Position numbers and translations under genes: made by a program
Shown here: positions 33,991-45,370 of the stretch, piece after piece
How positions within the stretch are numbered: position 1 is the first letter of the stretch
How the letters are laid out: each line of letters starts with the position of its first letter
Source of the DNA: Onthophagus taurus
Lineage: Eukaryota; Arthropoda; Insecta; Coleoptera; Scarabaeidae
Reading direction: 5' to 3'
Assembly (NCBI RefSeq): GCF_036711975.1
Contig: NC_091966.1
Coordinates: 5,339,501 to 5,403,500, forward strand
DNA: 64,000 bases
Notes under the pieces: generated by a model
The model's input: the letters and a program-made list of their open reading frames with translations, nothing else
What the model was told of the DNA's origin: nothing
Database searches by the model: none

Positions 33991-34111
33991 GTCGTGGATT
34001 ATATGCTTGGAAATCTATGCTGAGCATAATCCATGTTCCATGCTCTGATTAATATCATATCTATTTCAATTTTGTATATATCTACTTCATTCTCTATAAG
34101 ATAGACCAATA

Positions 34112-34278
34112 CAGTGTGTTCATTAATTATCGTACCCGACATCATCATTGCAAGTATGCAACCAATATCACAGTATTGGTATTGCAATACGCGATTTGCG
34201 TATTTAGATATATTCAGTGTGATATTGGTTGCATACTTGCAATAATGACGTTGGGAACAATAATTAATTAACACACTG
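34112..34278. mobile_element. 167 bp palindromic MITE, copy 1 (Tc1/mariner-like)
   Basis: The ends CAGTGTGTT and AACACACTG are flanked by TA duplications (34110-34111 and 34279-34280). Nearly the whole element is an inverted repeat, with a centre TATTGCAATACGCGATTTGC. A second copy, in opposite orientation, is at 52671-52842. Confidence 0.85.
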
Positions 34279-34279
34279 T

Positions 34280-34994
34280 ACAAGTATTACATTCCATTTG
34301 TGAACATTTGAAGGGTAATTACACAAATATTCAACTTTGTTGCTTCTACAGTGGCTGAGAAATGGAAAATGGAATAGCTTTCGGTATCAACGATACTTAT
34401 CAATTAACCTATTTTTGTATAAAAAATTTGAATATGTAATGAAAATTATTGCATACGATTTAAAATAACGATTTTGTAGTATACTTTGATTTTGTGGAAA
34501 TAAAATTGGCGACTTTTTGGCAAACACTGCATTTCTTATTAATACTTGAAATAACTGATAAATTGTAATTTATTACATTTTAAAGTGGTTTGTTTACGTG
34601 ATATTTATTTCTTCATCGAATTAAAATTTTTAAATCGTACAATAAACCCTATTTTATTTTCAATATCTCATAAATTCCCATTTCTCTCATTACCATAAAA
34701 TAATATGAGTTGATAGAATAATGGTGTTATTGTATTCCTTTAAAACGTGGCACAAATTAATTAACAAAGTGTCACATTTGAATGAATTTTTTAATTATGA
34801 CTCACAGTTTTAAAAAACTTTGTAAGCGACATCTACCAGTTGCGTACTTTCAATTTAAAGTTCATCGCCGCGACAACACTAAAAGCAGGAACGAGTAAAC
34901 GGAATAAACAGACCTTCTACGACGTTTGTACGGTGAACACCATTGAAGCCAGATTTCGTTCGTTTTTCCACGAATTAAATTATTCGAAATAAAA
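34280..34994 (+). promoter_or_regulatory. CRIP1 upstream region and 5' UTR
   Basis: AT-rich sequence that becomes less so near 34860-34990, consistent with a 5' UTR. A GCGACATCTACCAG motif at 34826-34839 resembles those upstream of PARP1 and the Ly6-like gene. The transcription start is not determined. Confidence 0.4.
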
Positions 34995-37900
34995 ATGCCT
35001 AATTGTCCGAAATGCGAAAAGCCAGTTTATTTCGGTAAGTTTTTTTTTAATTATTAATTTAATTACTACTAAATTTGTATTATTAATTTATTACTACATT
35101 TTTTTTGTTAACATTGAAATAAAGTGCTACAAAAATGTTGTAAATAATCTTGAAATTCAACACTTTTAAAGAGATCTTATTCCCATCTGTGTGCATTTTT
35201 TTTGTGGTTTTGCTTCGTCGATTGAACTTACCTTCGTCCTGATATGGATATCGATCGTAAATTTTAACGTTTCCCAACGTAACACAGATTGTGTACCTCT
35301 CACATATATCAATCAACATGTTTTTTACGTAATCGCTTTCGTAACGTGTTTATTTGGTTTGTTTAATTTGTTTAATGTATTTTTATTGGAAAAAATCAAA
35401 ATTTTATTTCGTCGCCGTTGGAACAATACCATGGAAATGTTTCTAATGATGCGAATAGAATTTTAATGTTTTATACTTATCAATGCAAAGAACATTGAGT
35501 TTTCATTTCCTATTAACGGTACGGTTGGTATTTTTATTTATTTTTTTTATATTCATAAGATATATAATTTTATGATCGTTATCTTACAAAAAAATTATCT
35601 TATCAAGTATCGTTTTATATCACTTATGAAAATAACTAAGCGATTATTACATCAATATTATTAAATTATTGAATTAGTGATTTTTTAGAAAATAAATAAA
35701 TCATAATTCTAAGTTTAATTAATGAGCGATAAGTTTTTATTTGTCCTATTTCAATAAGATTTGTTAGAAAAACTCTATCGTCATTTCTATTATTAAATAT
35801 GACGCTGTAGATTATTATATTTGATAGACACTTCTTCCTCATTCATAATGTTTCGTTAAACTAAATAATATACTGGGTGTTTTGGTGGAAATTGTTGGAT
35901 TTCTAAAGATTTTTGTGAAATTGTTTTAACCCTAACACACAACAAATAAGTTTTCGATTATATAATTCCCTTTTTCGTCTATATCAAGTTTAGAAACAAC
36001 ATATTTCATAAGTTTTATCACGGTTTCTGCAATATATATGCAACCACAATAACTCAAAAATGGAATTCGTTAACTACATTATGTGTCTATTAAATCACAA
36101 TCGCACACTTGTGTCAATATTTGGACATCAACCGGAAGTGACACACAACTTTTTTATACAGATTTGAACTTTACATAGACATAAACAAATAATATTTTGT
36201 ATTAATCTTTATAATTACGAAAAATAATCAGTTTTTCTTCTCAATCTCCGGGTTTGGCGAAAATGTAACCTGAATTGATCAATTAAAGGCTATGCCTAGG
36301 TACCGAGGAAGTAGGTCTTAATAAAACACAGGGATAGGGAACGAAAGAGACATTTACGACTGAAGTCCCTCTGTCTCAAGCATAAATATTTTACGACTAA
36401 CAACTATATACGAGGCGCTGGAACAATAACCCTTCATGATATAAAAGAATTGAGATGCCACTGAGTAGCCTCGGCATACATAGTTGTTAGTTGTAAAAGA
36501 TTTAAGCCGAGATCGCTTAGGACAGAAGTTGCTGGAATAATAACCCTTCATGATAGAGATAGTTGCCACTGAACAACCACGCCTTGAATCTTTGCGATTG
36601 ATCATAAGCTGAGGTCTCTTGCGGCCGAGGCGCTATAATAACTTGCTTAACTAATAACCTTTAATGATACACAAGCATAGAAATAGTTAACACTGAAACG
36701 CCTCAACCACAAGCAACCTCGACATACATAGTTGTTAGTCACGAATGATTTAAGCCAAGGTCGCTTGTAACAGAGGGGCTACAATGACGAGGAAAGATGG
36801 AGAGGTATAGAGACACTCCGTAGCATTTGTGATAGAATACGCTAAAACTATTCCAGATGGCAGATGTAAGTATTTTCTATAGCCTTTGGAGATTCCTGGA
36901 GGTATTGTAATAACCAGATGTATGAATAACGATTTGACGTACGCATTTTTTTTCCACTTTTTTTTTATACAATCATATGATTTGATATGTAAAAGCGTAC
37001 ATCGCGTACACTAAGAAAAATGATATGGAAAATTGAACTAAATCAATTTAATTGTTAGACAAGTAGTCATTTTTGCTAGAAAATTTATTCATTTACCTAA
37101 CGTAATTTAGCTGACATATACAATTCTAATTAGTCAAATTTATGATAGTTAATTTATCTATTTACTAAGGAGATATAACAAATTTTTAGAAAAAGAAACT
37201 ACATCATGGAAACTAGTTGAGTAGTTTAGTTACCTAAAATATTTGGTATTTTGTCTATTTTGTTCTAGTCTGATTATCTATATACATTTAACAATAAAAT
37301 ATTTTACCTAAATGTACAAATGTACTATTATTAAATACTTTATTTAAATGTATTTTAGTCGTTTTGTCTACCTGTTTTTATCGTTACATCGATCGTTTAT
37401 GGAAAATATTTCTTAATACAAAAATTTAGGTACGACGTCTATATTTAAGTAATAAAGCTATCTACTACCATTAATAATAAAAATAATATTAATAGTAAAA
37501 ACATCTATTAATATTATATAATGAAACTAATTTGATTAGGTATTTATAAGATACATTTTTCGATATATTTATCTATCTTAAATTATCGAAATAGAATTAG
37601 TTTTTATAACTAGTAGTAGTAGTTAGCTAATTTTTGACTAAAAATTCTAGATAATAAGACATACGCATACCATTTAAAATAACAATGTTCGTTGCCATAG
37701 CAACGAAACAAGAAATAATGTAAACAAGCAAATATCGCCAAAAAATGCGCCACAATTAATAAAGAATTTTTATTTGAAACATTTTTCTTTAAAACCACAA
37801 ATGGCGAAGTTATTTGCTATATTCTAGACATTTGATACACCCTGTATAACAAAAATCATTAATTTTGACATTTTGGAGATTTCCGCTTTTTAACTAGAAT

Positions 37901-40307
37901 ATGATTATAATTGAGCGACATCCGGTTATGGATTATGTATTCTTGGTTCATTATAAATAATTTATATACAAAATATTTCTCTACATCCCTTTTAGTTTTT
38001 GAGTTATTAATGACTTTAATTTCACCAATTTTTATATTTTGGAGATTTCCGCTTTCTAACTAGAATATGATTATAATTGAGCGACATCCGGTTATGGATT
38101 ATGTATTCTTGGTTCATTATAAACAATTTATGTACAAAATATTTCTCTCCATCCCTTTTAGTTTTTGAGATATTATTGACTTTAATTACAAAAACCACCA
38201 ATTTTGATATTCTGGCGATATCCACTTCCTAACTAGAACATGGTTATAATTGAGCAACATCTGGTTATGGATTATGTATTCTTGGTTCATTATAAACAAT
38301 TTATGTACAAAATATTTCTCTCCATCCCTTTTAGTTTTTGAGATATTATTGACTTTAATTACAAAAATCACCAATTTTGATATTCTGGCGATATCCACTT
38401 TCTAACGAGAACATGGTTTTATAATTGCGCGACATCCGGTTATGGATTATGTATTCTTGGTTCATTATAAATAATTTATATACAAAATATTTCTCTACAT
38501 CCCTTTTAGTTTTTGAGTTATTACTGACTTTAATTACAAAAATCACCAATTTTTATATTTTGAAGATTTCCGCTTTCTAACTAGAATATGATTATAATTG
38601 AGCGACATCCGGTTATGGATTATGTATACTTGGTTCATTATAAACAATTTATGTACAAAATATTTCTCTCCATCCCTTTTAGTTTTTGAGATATTATTGA
38701 CTTTAATTACAAAAATCACCAATTTTGATATTCTGGCGATATCCACATCCTAACTAAAACATAGTTGTAATTGAGCGACATCCGGTTATGGATTATGTAT
38801 ACTTGGTTCATTATAAACAATTTATGTACAAAATATTTCTCTCCATCCCTTTTAATTTTTGAGATATTACTGACTTTAATTACATAAAATCACCAATTTT
38901 CATATTCTGGCAATATCCACTTTTTAACTAGAACATGGTTATAATTGAGCTACATACAGTTATGGATTATGTATTCTTGGTTCATTATAAACAATTTATG
39001 TACAAAATATTTCTCTCCATCCCTTTTAACTTTTGAGATATTATTGACTTTAATTACAAAAACCACCAATTTTGATATTCTGGCGATATCCACTTCCTAA
39101 CGAGAACATGGTTATAATTGAGCGACATCTGGTTATTTATGATGTATTCTTGGTTCATTATAAACAATTTATGTACAAAATATTTCTCTTTATCCCTTTC
39201 AGTGTTGGAATTATAATCGATTTTGATAACAACAATTGTGTACTTGCTTAATTGCGGTACTTTATCCAAAGTAACAAATAATCATCATCCATGACGTTTA
39301 ATAATAACGTTAGTGCCATATAATAATGTGAGAAAGTTGAATGTAGACTACTCCAATTATTGTAAAAATTTACTAACAATAAAATAAAATTCATTACAAC
39401 CTAGAAATTAATAATAAAATTATTTAAAAGAATGAATCCTTTGATTGTATCTTTAGTACACTGCTTTTCTTTGTTGTTGTTCTTCTTGCTGGCTGAATTA
39501 TACTTCTTATTGTCATCAATACAAGGTTGTGGTCACTTTCCGCATTTAAAAACTTCAAAAAGTTGTGTTGTAGCTTGTAGGGGTAATACCTATCGTTAAT
39601 TTTTTAATTCATTTTCGGCGCAAAGCTGTATTAGTCTCTCACCATTTTAGTTTATAGTCTCTTCATTGAATTGATCCCACATATAACCTCGTTGCCAATT
39701 CTCGTATTTAAGTCTCCCAAGATTATCATTTCATCCCTTGCTGGTGGTAGTCCATCTAGTTTGATTTGGCTCCATACATTCCGTATTAAATTTACATCAA
39801 TTCTTTGAAGTCTACATCATATCTCCATTATGTCTCAAGGCTTAATAGAAGCAGTAAACTTAAATCAAATCGACTTCAAATCTTTATCATACCTACATCA
39901 AGTTTTCAATAAGATATCCATCAAGTATACTTTCAGACAACTCCGCATAAAGTCTACATCATTCTGCATAGTCTTTTCAGCATGGTTTAATCAAGTCAAT
40001 ACTGCGTCTAGAATCGTATCAAGACTTATTCATATAAAAAAATTTTTTTTTTGTTTTAGCCGAAAGAAAAACTTCTTTGGGTAAAGATTGGCACGCGGCT
40101 TGTCTGAGATGTGAAAAATGTAATAAAACTCTTACTCCTGGCTCTCACGCCGAACACGAAGGAAAACCTTATTGTAATCATCCCTGTTATAACGCACTGT
40201 TCGGACCAACAGGTAATCAAAAATATTCATTTAAATAGTTAATTTAATTAATTTATTTTACAGGTTTTGGTCGAGGTGGAGCAGAAAGTTATGTTTACAA
40301 GAAGTAA
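34995..40307 (+). CDS. CRIP1: Cysteine-rich protein 1 (single LIM domain), complete
   Basis: Small intracellular zinc-binding LIM-only protein, thought to act as a protein-protein adaptor. Exons 34995-35034, 40060-40212 and 40264-40307 join in phase to 78 aa (human CRIP1 77). The LIM ligands are all present: C4, C7, H25, C28, C31, C34, C52 and C56, starting [17 protein letters not shown]. The family C-terminus [17 protein letters not shown] is intact. Intron 1 (35035-40059, 5 kb) contains a satellite array, a cluster of imperfect repeats and a reversed LINE fragment ending just before exon 2. A polyadenylation signal AATAAA is at 40317-40322, with another near 40440. Confidence 0.95.
35035..36285. 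other. 5' part of CRIP1 intron 1, nothing recognised
   Basis: Very AT-rich, with short chance frames only (for example 35191-35466). No splice context for a further exon. Confidence 0.4.
36290..36800. repeat. Imperfect repeat cluster in CRIP1 intron 1
   Basis: Recurring blocks include AATAACCCTTCATGATA (about 36426, 36538 and a variant at 36656), CATACATAGTTGTTAGT (about 36474 and 36726), GATTTAAGCC followed by GATCGCTT or GGTCGCTT (about 36500 and 36748), and GCGGCCGAGGC (36612). Unit boundaries are irregular. The GCGGCCGAGG block also occurs at about 30486, so the family is dispersed. Confidence 0.55.
37691..37704. promoter_or_regulatory. Perfect X-box-like palindrome
   Basis: GTTGCCATAGCAAC fits the RFX X-box consensus at every position and is nearly self-complementary. 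It lies inside CRIP1 intron 1, with no ciliary gene start nearby, so its function is doubtful. Confidence 0.4.
37830..39235. repeat. Satellite-like array, 8 monomers of ~173 bp, in CRIP1 intron 1
   Basis: The landmark TCCGGTTATGG or a variant occurs at 37921, 38087, 38260, 38435, 38608, 38781, 38955 and 39129, giving spacings of 166, 173, 175, 173, 173, 174 and 174. Each monomer also contains TTCTTGGTTCATTATAAA and CATCCCTTTTAGTTTTTGAG. Minus-strand frames beginning [10 protein letters not shown] recur with the period and are by-products of the repeat. Confidence 0.92.
39500..40045 (-). mobile_element. Inverted LINE 5'/endonuclease fragment before CRIP1 exon 2
   Basis: The reverse complement matches about 42200-42720 over most of its length, including the segment encoding [10 protein letters not shown] and the upstream GATGTAGACTTTATGCGGA repeats. 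It is a copy of the same LINE in opposite orientation, ending only about 15 bp before CRIP1 exon 2. Confidence 0.7.
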
Positions 40308-41800
40308 TCATCTTGAAATAAAAAAAAATAATGCATTAATGACATAAAATTATACATTCCGATTTATTTTGCTTTATTTAGAGTTATAATTTTATTTTTA
40401 ATTTTTGCCTAAAGTATTAGATGATGACATTAAAGTATTTTGAATAAAAAGATTGTTTGATTATATAGGCAACCAAATAAACATAAATGTTGTTTACGTT
40501 GTATAATCCTTAATAAAATTATTTTAATAATTAAAATTAATGATTTATTAAATAAAATAAACTAAAACAAAAAAAAATTGTTATTTATTTAAGTTGGTTA
40601 GAATTTGAAAAGAATGTGGGGGAGGTTTTTTATTTCCCTTTTTTTGTGTAACTTGTAGGGATAGTTTTGTTAACCTTTAGGGGATGAATACCAACAGGTC
40701 CAATACGTAAGTATACGTGTGTGTAGACCGGTGGTTCGGGAATTTCTTAGAAGGGCCCACCCCCCTTTTAACTCGACCTATTATATGTTTGTGCCCGGAA
40801 CGCGGGGTGCCTTCCTTTTCTCCAAACAACGACTCACTTCGGACAAAGGGTCGTGCGAAACAACTCGGTTTAGCAGGTTAAAAGACAGAAAATCGGCACC
40901 AGACGCGTCTGGAAAGAAAGAGGAGCACCACCGGAGATAATGTTTTTATAGAAATGGACCGAACTGTGGTTTTATGTTTATTTAGGTTAATTTATTATTA
41001 TTTAAATATCATACTTGAAAAAGTTGATAAGTTCAAACTCTCGTTTTCTCTCAACCGTGACATAAACCAACACAAAAATATCTCAAGGCGAAAACCCATT
41101 TCAGAATTTCGAAGATCTACAACAAACAAAACCCCTCAAAAAGAGGTCTGTATCGGTGTTGAGGCGTCGAAGCGCGTTCGCTATCACCAAGAGTCTATCG
41201 TAACAATTACGGACGTACAAATAGAAGGTAGCAGTTGTGCTCGTCGGTATGTAAATATTTGTGGCGGTGCGTGTCCGGGGAACGTCGTCTTGGCCCGCCG
41301 GTTCGGCAGTCGCCCGTTTTCCAACAGCTGAATGGGCAGACGAGGTGCGATAATGAGCTTGAGACGAACCGATCGACTCCGATCCAAGTATAAGCGAGAA
41401 AGAACCAACTGAGGAGCTGTGTAGGAATTCCACCCGCTGTATCTTGTTAAGTCATCTCGGCTCACGATCGCCGACCGACCCGTTTCACGCCGTACAAATC
41501 CTACAGCTACAAAATATTTTTTCTTTACAACGAGACGCAATATCCAATTTTACTGTAAATAAGAAAAACTATATTACTTTTTAATAAAATTATTTCAAAT
41601 ACTTTTTTTATTAATCATTCTTAATTAATAACTAATGTGCCAGCAAAACACTCCACGTATCTTTTATTGAAATCCAAAATAATATCAAAACCATGTTGCA
41701 AAATTTACTTTCAAGGTGTTATTAGCACAAGATAACTCGATAAGATTATCTTCTTCTGCAGAAGTAAATTCAGAACGTATAAATGAATCTTAAATCCAGG
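40308..41800. other. CRIP1 3' flank with a CpG-rich island
   Basis: Up to about 40680 the sequence is AT-rich 3' flank. At 40720-40940 and 41100-41540 it becomes markedly richer in CG dinucleotides, without a convincing reading frame. This may be a promoter or non-coding 5' exon, possibly for pangolin downstream on the same strand; that is an inference. Confidence 0.35.
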
Positions 41801-44420
41801 TAAATTTCTTTGAAGTAATTTCTATGGATGCTTACTACATTTAGGCATGAGACATAATGATACAGATTAAATAAGGAGTGTATGGAAAGTTATGGGACAT
41901 TATGAACAAGTCTTGAATTGTTTCTGCACAAACTTGATTTGATTAAACCTTGTTGCAGAAATGATGTAGACTTTATGCGGAGGTGTCTCGAAGCAGATTT
42001 GATGAATATCTTGTTGAAAACTTGATGTAGAGATATGATGCAGACTTCAAAAAATTGATGCAGGTTTAATAAGAAGTGCTAAATCTAAAATTAGAACTAA
42101 CACTAGAACTAAACTTTCGGGTTTTGCCGTACGTTTTTTCAGAAAAGATTTGACGTTTCGGATGCCATTATTGATGCAGATTTGATGGCGAATTGTTTCT
42201 GCACAAACTTGATTTGATTAAACCATGGTGAAAAATCTGTGCAGAAATGATGTAGACTTTATGCGGAAGTTATCTTGAAGCAGACTTGCTGAAAAACTTG
42301 TTAAAAATTTGATGTGGCTATGATAGAGATTTGGAGTAGATTTGATGGAAGTTTACTGCTTCTATTAAGTCTTGAGACATAATCGAGATATCATGGAGAC
42401 TTCCAAGAATCGATGTAAATTTAATATGGAGTGTATGGAGCCGTGTGAGTGTATAGGCAAACTGCAACTATACAATAGAAACCGAACTGGATGGAGTACC
42501 AGAAAGGAATGAAATCATAACCTTGAGAGACTTAACTACGAGAATTGGCAACGAGGTTATATGTGGCATCAAAAACAGATTCAATGAAGAGACTATAAAC
42601 TAAAATAGTGAGAGGCTAACACAGCTTTGTGCCCAAAATGAATTAAAAATTAAAAATACATATTATCCCTACATGCTACAACACAACTTTTTGAAATTTT
42701 TAAATGTGGAATGTGACCACAACCTTGTATTGGTGGCAATAAGAAGTATAATTCAGCCAGCAAGAAGAACAGCTACAAATAAAAGCAGGGAACTAAAGAA
42801 TCAATGGAGGATGATTTGGTTATGTATCTACACCAACGAATACTTGAGGAAAAAATATTAACGAACAGAATACATTAGGAAATACAACCTAACACAAAGC
42901 CACCTGATTCACTTATTAAATATACGAAGACTACAAAGTAGTGAGAAACTTTGGTGAGAAACAAAATAAACACAAATATCCAATCAATCAAGAAAACCAG
43001 TAGCATTTCTGCTGCTAGGAAAAGTTTAGGAAAGAACTCAGAAAAAAAATCTGGAATTTATTGAGAAACAGAAAGAAACCACTAAACGAGCTCATACAGA
43101 CCACAAAGATAGAGGCAGAAGAGTGGGACAAATATTTCAAAAGACATGTACGAAGAGACATGGCAGAAAACGAGGAAAACCGAATCTGCTTAATTAGAGT
43201 TGGAGACTAATGCTCAACCGAGATTCAGCTTCTCCAAAGGAAATATACCACAAATAATCCAGAAGATGAAAAATATAAAATTAGTAGGTATCGAACTGAT
43301 TAAATATGGCGAAGACTCACAGGTAGATGAAATGTACACCCTGTTTAACATAATTATCATAAATAAAAGGATACCAACTCCATGGAAATGCAGCATACTA
43401 CTACCAATCCTCAAGATTGGATTAAGAGAATTAGTCTCTTAAGTTGTATTCAAAAAATGATAATCAGAGTGCTATCAGAAGAAATAGATGCAGCTAGAAT
43501 CTACGAACAACAACAGGGATTCAGATAAAACTGGGCAACTGTAAATGCAATTTCTGTTGTCCGACAAATAACTTAATGCAAAACTTAGAGTTCGGTAAGA
43601 CAGCTTTTCTGTGTTTCATCGAACTTAAACAATCTATTGATAGGGCAAGAATAAGTGATATGGTGACCTTGCTAGAAAAACTGGAGGTCAGGATTTTGTA
43701 AGAACAGTGGAGAGACTCGCGAAAGGTATACCAATTTTATTGCAAATGAAGTGATACCTCAGCCCAGTGTTATTCAATTCAGTTAAGGACGAAATAATTA
43801 AAGAAAGGATGTGTGAACACGTAAATGATGCTGTCTCATCTCTACTAACGAAAATAGCCCTAAAGCAATGCTGTATAAATTAGAAAAAACGGCAGAGAAG
43901 TACAATATGGAAATCTCTGCATTTTCTGTACTGTCACTAAGAACCAAGAAGATAATTAACAGCTTACAGTCGTGCTATAAATCAGGTTATGCGATTGAAA
44001 TATCGATATTGTCGTCGATACCTGAAAGAAGAAGTCAGTATACAAAATCACAAGCACAGTAGTGGTATTGAGGTGCCTCCGGGATGTAATATGGAGGATC
44101 AGATTTTCCGAAACAAAAATTGACATGCTTTTTAAAATCACAGAAATGAAAACTCTTCAAGCATACGAAGCAAAGATCTTAGGGAAAATAAGGAGTATAG
44201 GATTTGATGCGCACGCGGCTGACGGAGAGAATTAAAAGACCAGGTCAGGAGAATGTCAGAATACAGGTTGTTGAAAATCGCCAGATAAGGAAAATCACAT
44301 AGACCTCGTGGACGATCCTCAAAGAAGTGGTACAAAGCTGGAATTCTGCATCCCAGCCGAGACTCTGAACTGTTGAGGAAAGACATTAATATTAATGAAA
44401 AGTAATTAATAAATAAATAC
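41800..44420 (+). mobile_element. Degenerate non-LTR retrotransposon
   Basis: A 5' part with repeated GATGTAGACTT-type sequence (41800-42420) precedes an endonuclease relic at about 42470-42860 ([37 protein letters not shown]). Reverse-transcriptase debris at about 43000-44060 includes NIPQIIQKMKNIKLVGIELI, and a 3' tail ends near 44420. Nearly every segment has stops. A short palindromic-repeat fragment (42083-42137) is embedded. Confidence 0.65.
42083..42137. repeat. Short fragment of the palindromic repeat family
   Basis: Contains ATTAGAACTAACACTAGAAC then TTTCGGGTTTTGCCGTACG, a diverged right arm of the 16644-17676 unit. It sits between blocks of the LINE 5' repeats. Confidence 0.6.
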
Positions 44421-44479
44421 ATTAATATTTTTTCATCGAATAATAATAAGGAAGCATCTTCTCTGGTATCATCTTAATA

Positions 44480-45024
44480 CTTTTAGTGTCTACACTAAGC
44501 AGTCAAATGCTAACAAAGGGTTGTTTGGTATATCCAGAAACTCACAAACCAACATTTCTTTATCCTGCAGCGTTCTGGATACTCTACCAATTAAGTTGTG
44601 TAGAGCCAATTCTGCTGATTTTCCCGCTTGATAAGCATACTGGTGGCGATTCAGTGGACCAGATACCAATGGCACCGTACGGATATATCCAACTTTTTCA
44701 AGGGTTTTCAGCAGAAATGACGTTAGGCTGATGGGTCGAAAGGCATTAGGAGTAGGAACCGAACGGCCCGCTTTGGGTATATAAGATACCCTTACCCTAG
44801 TCCATTCTGCGGGTACATATTTCCAAGCGACACTCGCTTTGAAAATTTTTACCAAGATTGGCAACAACAATGAACTTCCTTGCTGTAACAAAGCAGGAAA
44901 GATATTGTCTTCTCCAGGCGATTTGAACGGCTTAAACGTTTAAATCGCCTGGTCCACGGATGTGCAAGTGACGACTTTTCTAGCCACACTCCAATCCGTA
45001 TTTGAGGGGCGCTTTGCCTTGCAG
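44480..45024 (-). mobile_element. LINE reverse-transcriptase fragment (Jockey/LOA-type)
   Basis: The minus-strand frame 44891-44490 contains KIFKASVAWKYVPAEWTRVR, VSYIPKAGR, FRPISLTSFLLKTLEK and HQYAYQAGKSAELALHNLIG, which are RT motifs 1-3 of insect LINEs. The catalytic YADD part is missing. Sequence continues upstream toward 45020, where it meets the palindromic repeats. Confidence 0.8.
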
Positions 45025-45370
45025 CACAAGACCTAGAACTAGAATCATTCGGGTTTAGCCGCACGTCTCCTAAGACGACTAAACCTGAATGTTTCTAGTT
45101 CTAAGTCTAGTGTTAGCTCTAGTTTTAATTGTTATTCAACGTTAGATTGTGGTATATTTTTATTGAACTAATACTAGAACTAACACTAGACCTAGAACTA
45201 GAAACATTCGGGTTTAGCCGTCTTAGGAGACGTGCGGCTAAACCCGAATGATTCTAGTTCTCGGTTTAGTGTTAGTTCTGGTATTGCACTAGAATTATCA
45301 CTAGAACTAACACAAGACCTAGAACTAGAGTCTAGAATGCTTCTAGTTCTAAGTCTAGTCTCAATCAAGC
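45025..45370. repeat. Palindromic repeat copies with the spacer in opposite orientation
   Basis: About three units of the family at 16644-17676. The joint near 45222-45245 reads GTTTAGCCGTCTTAGGAGAC then GTGCGGCTAAAC. Its asymmetric spacer is therefore reversed relative to the big array. One unit has a long centre with TTGTTATTCAACGTTAGATT and TTTTTATTGAACTAA, as in 19860-19920. Confidence 0.85.

Noticed and set aside
37921-39129. Relationship between the CRIP1-intron satellite and the pangolin-intron satellite
   Set aside because: Monomer lengths are alike (~173 and ~172 bp), but no shared sequence blocks were found by eye.
38022-39269. Series of similar minus-strand frames beginning [10 protein letters not shown]
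   Set aside because: They recur with the ~173 bp satellite period; the shared protein sequence is a by-product of repeat identity.
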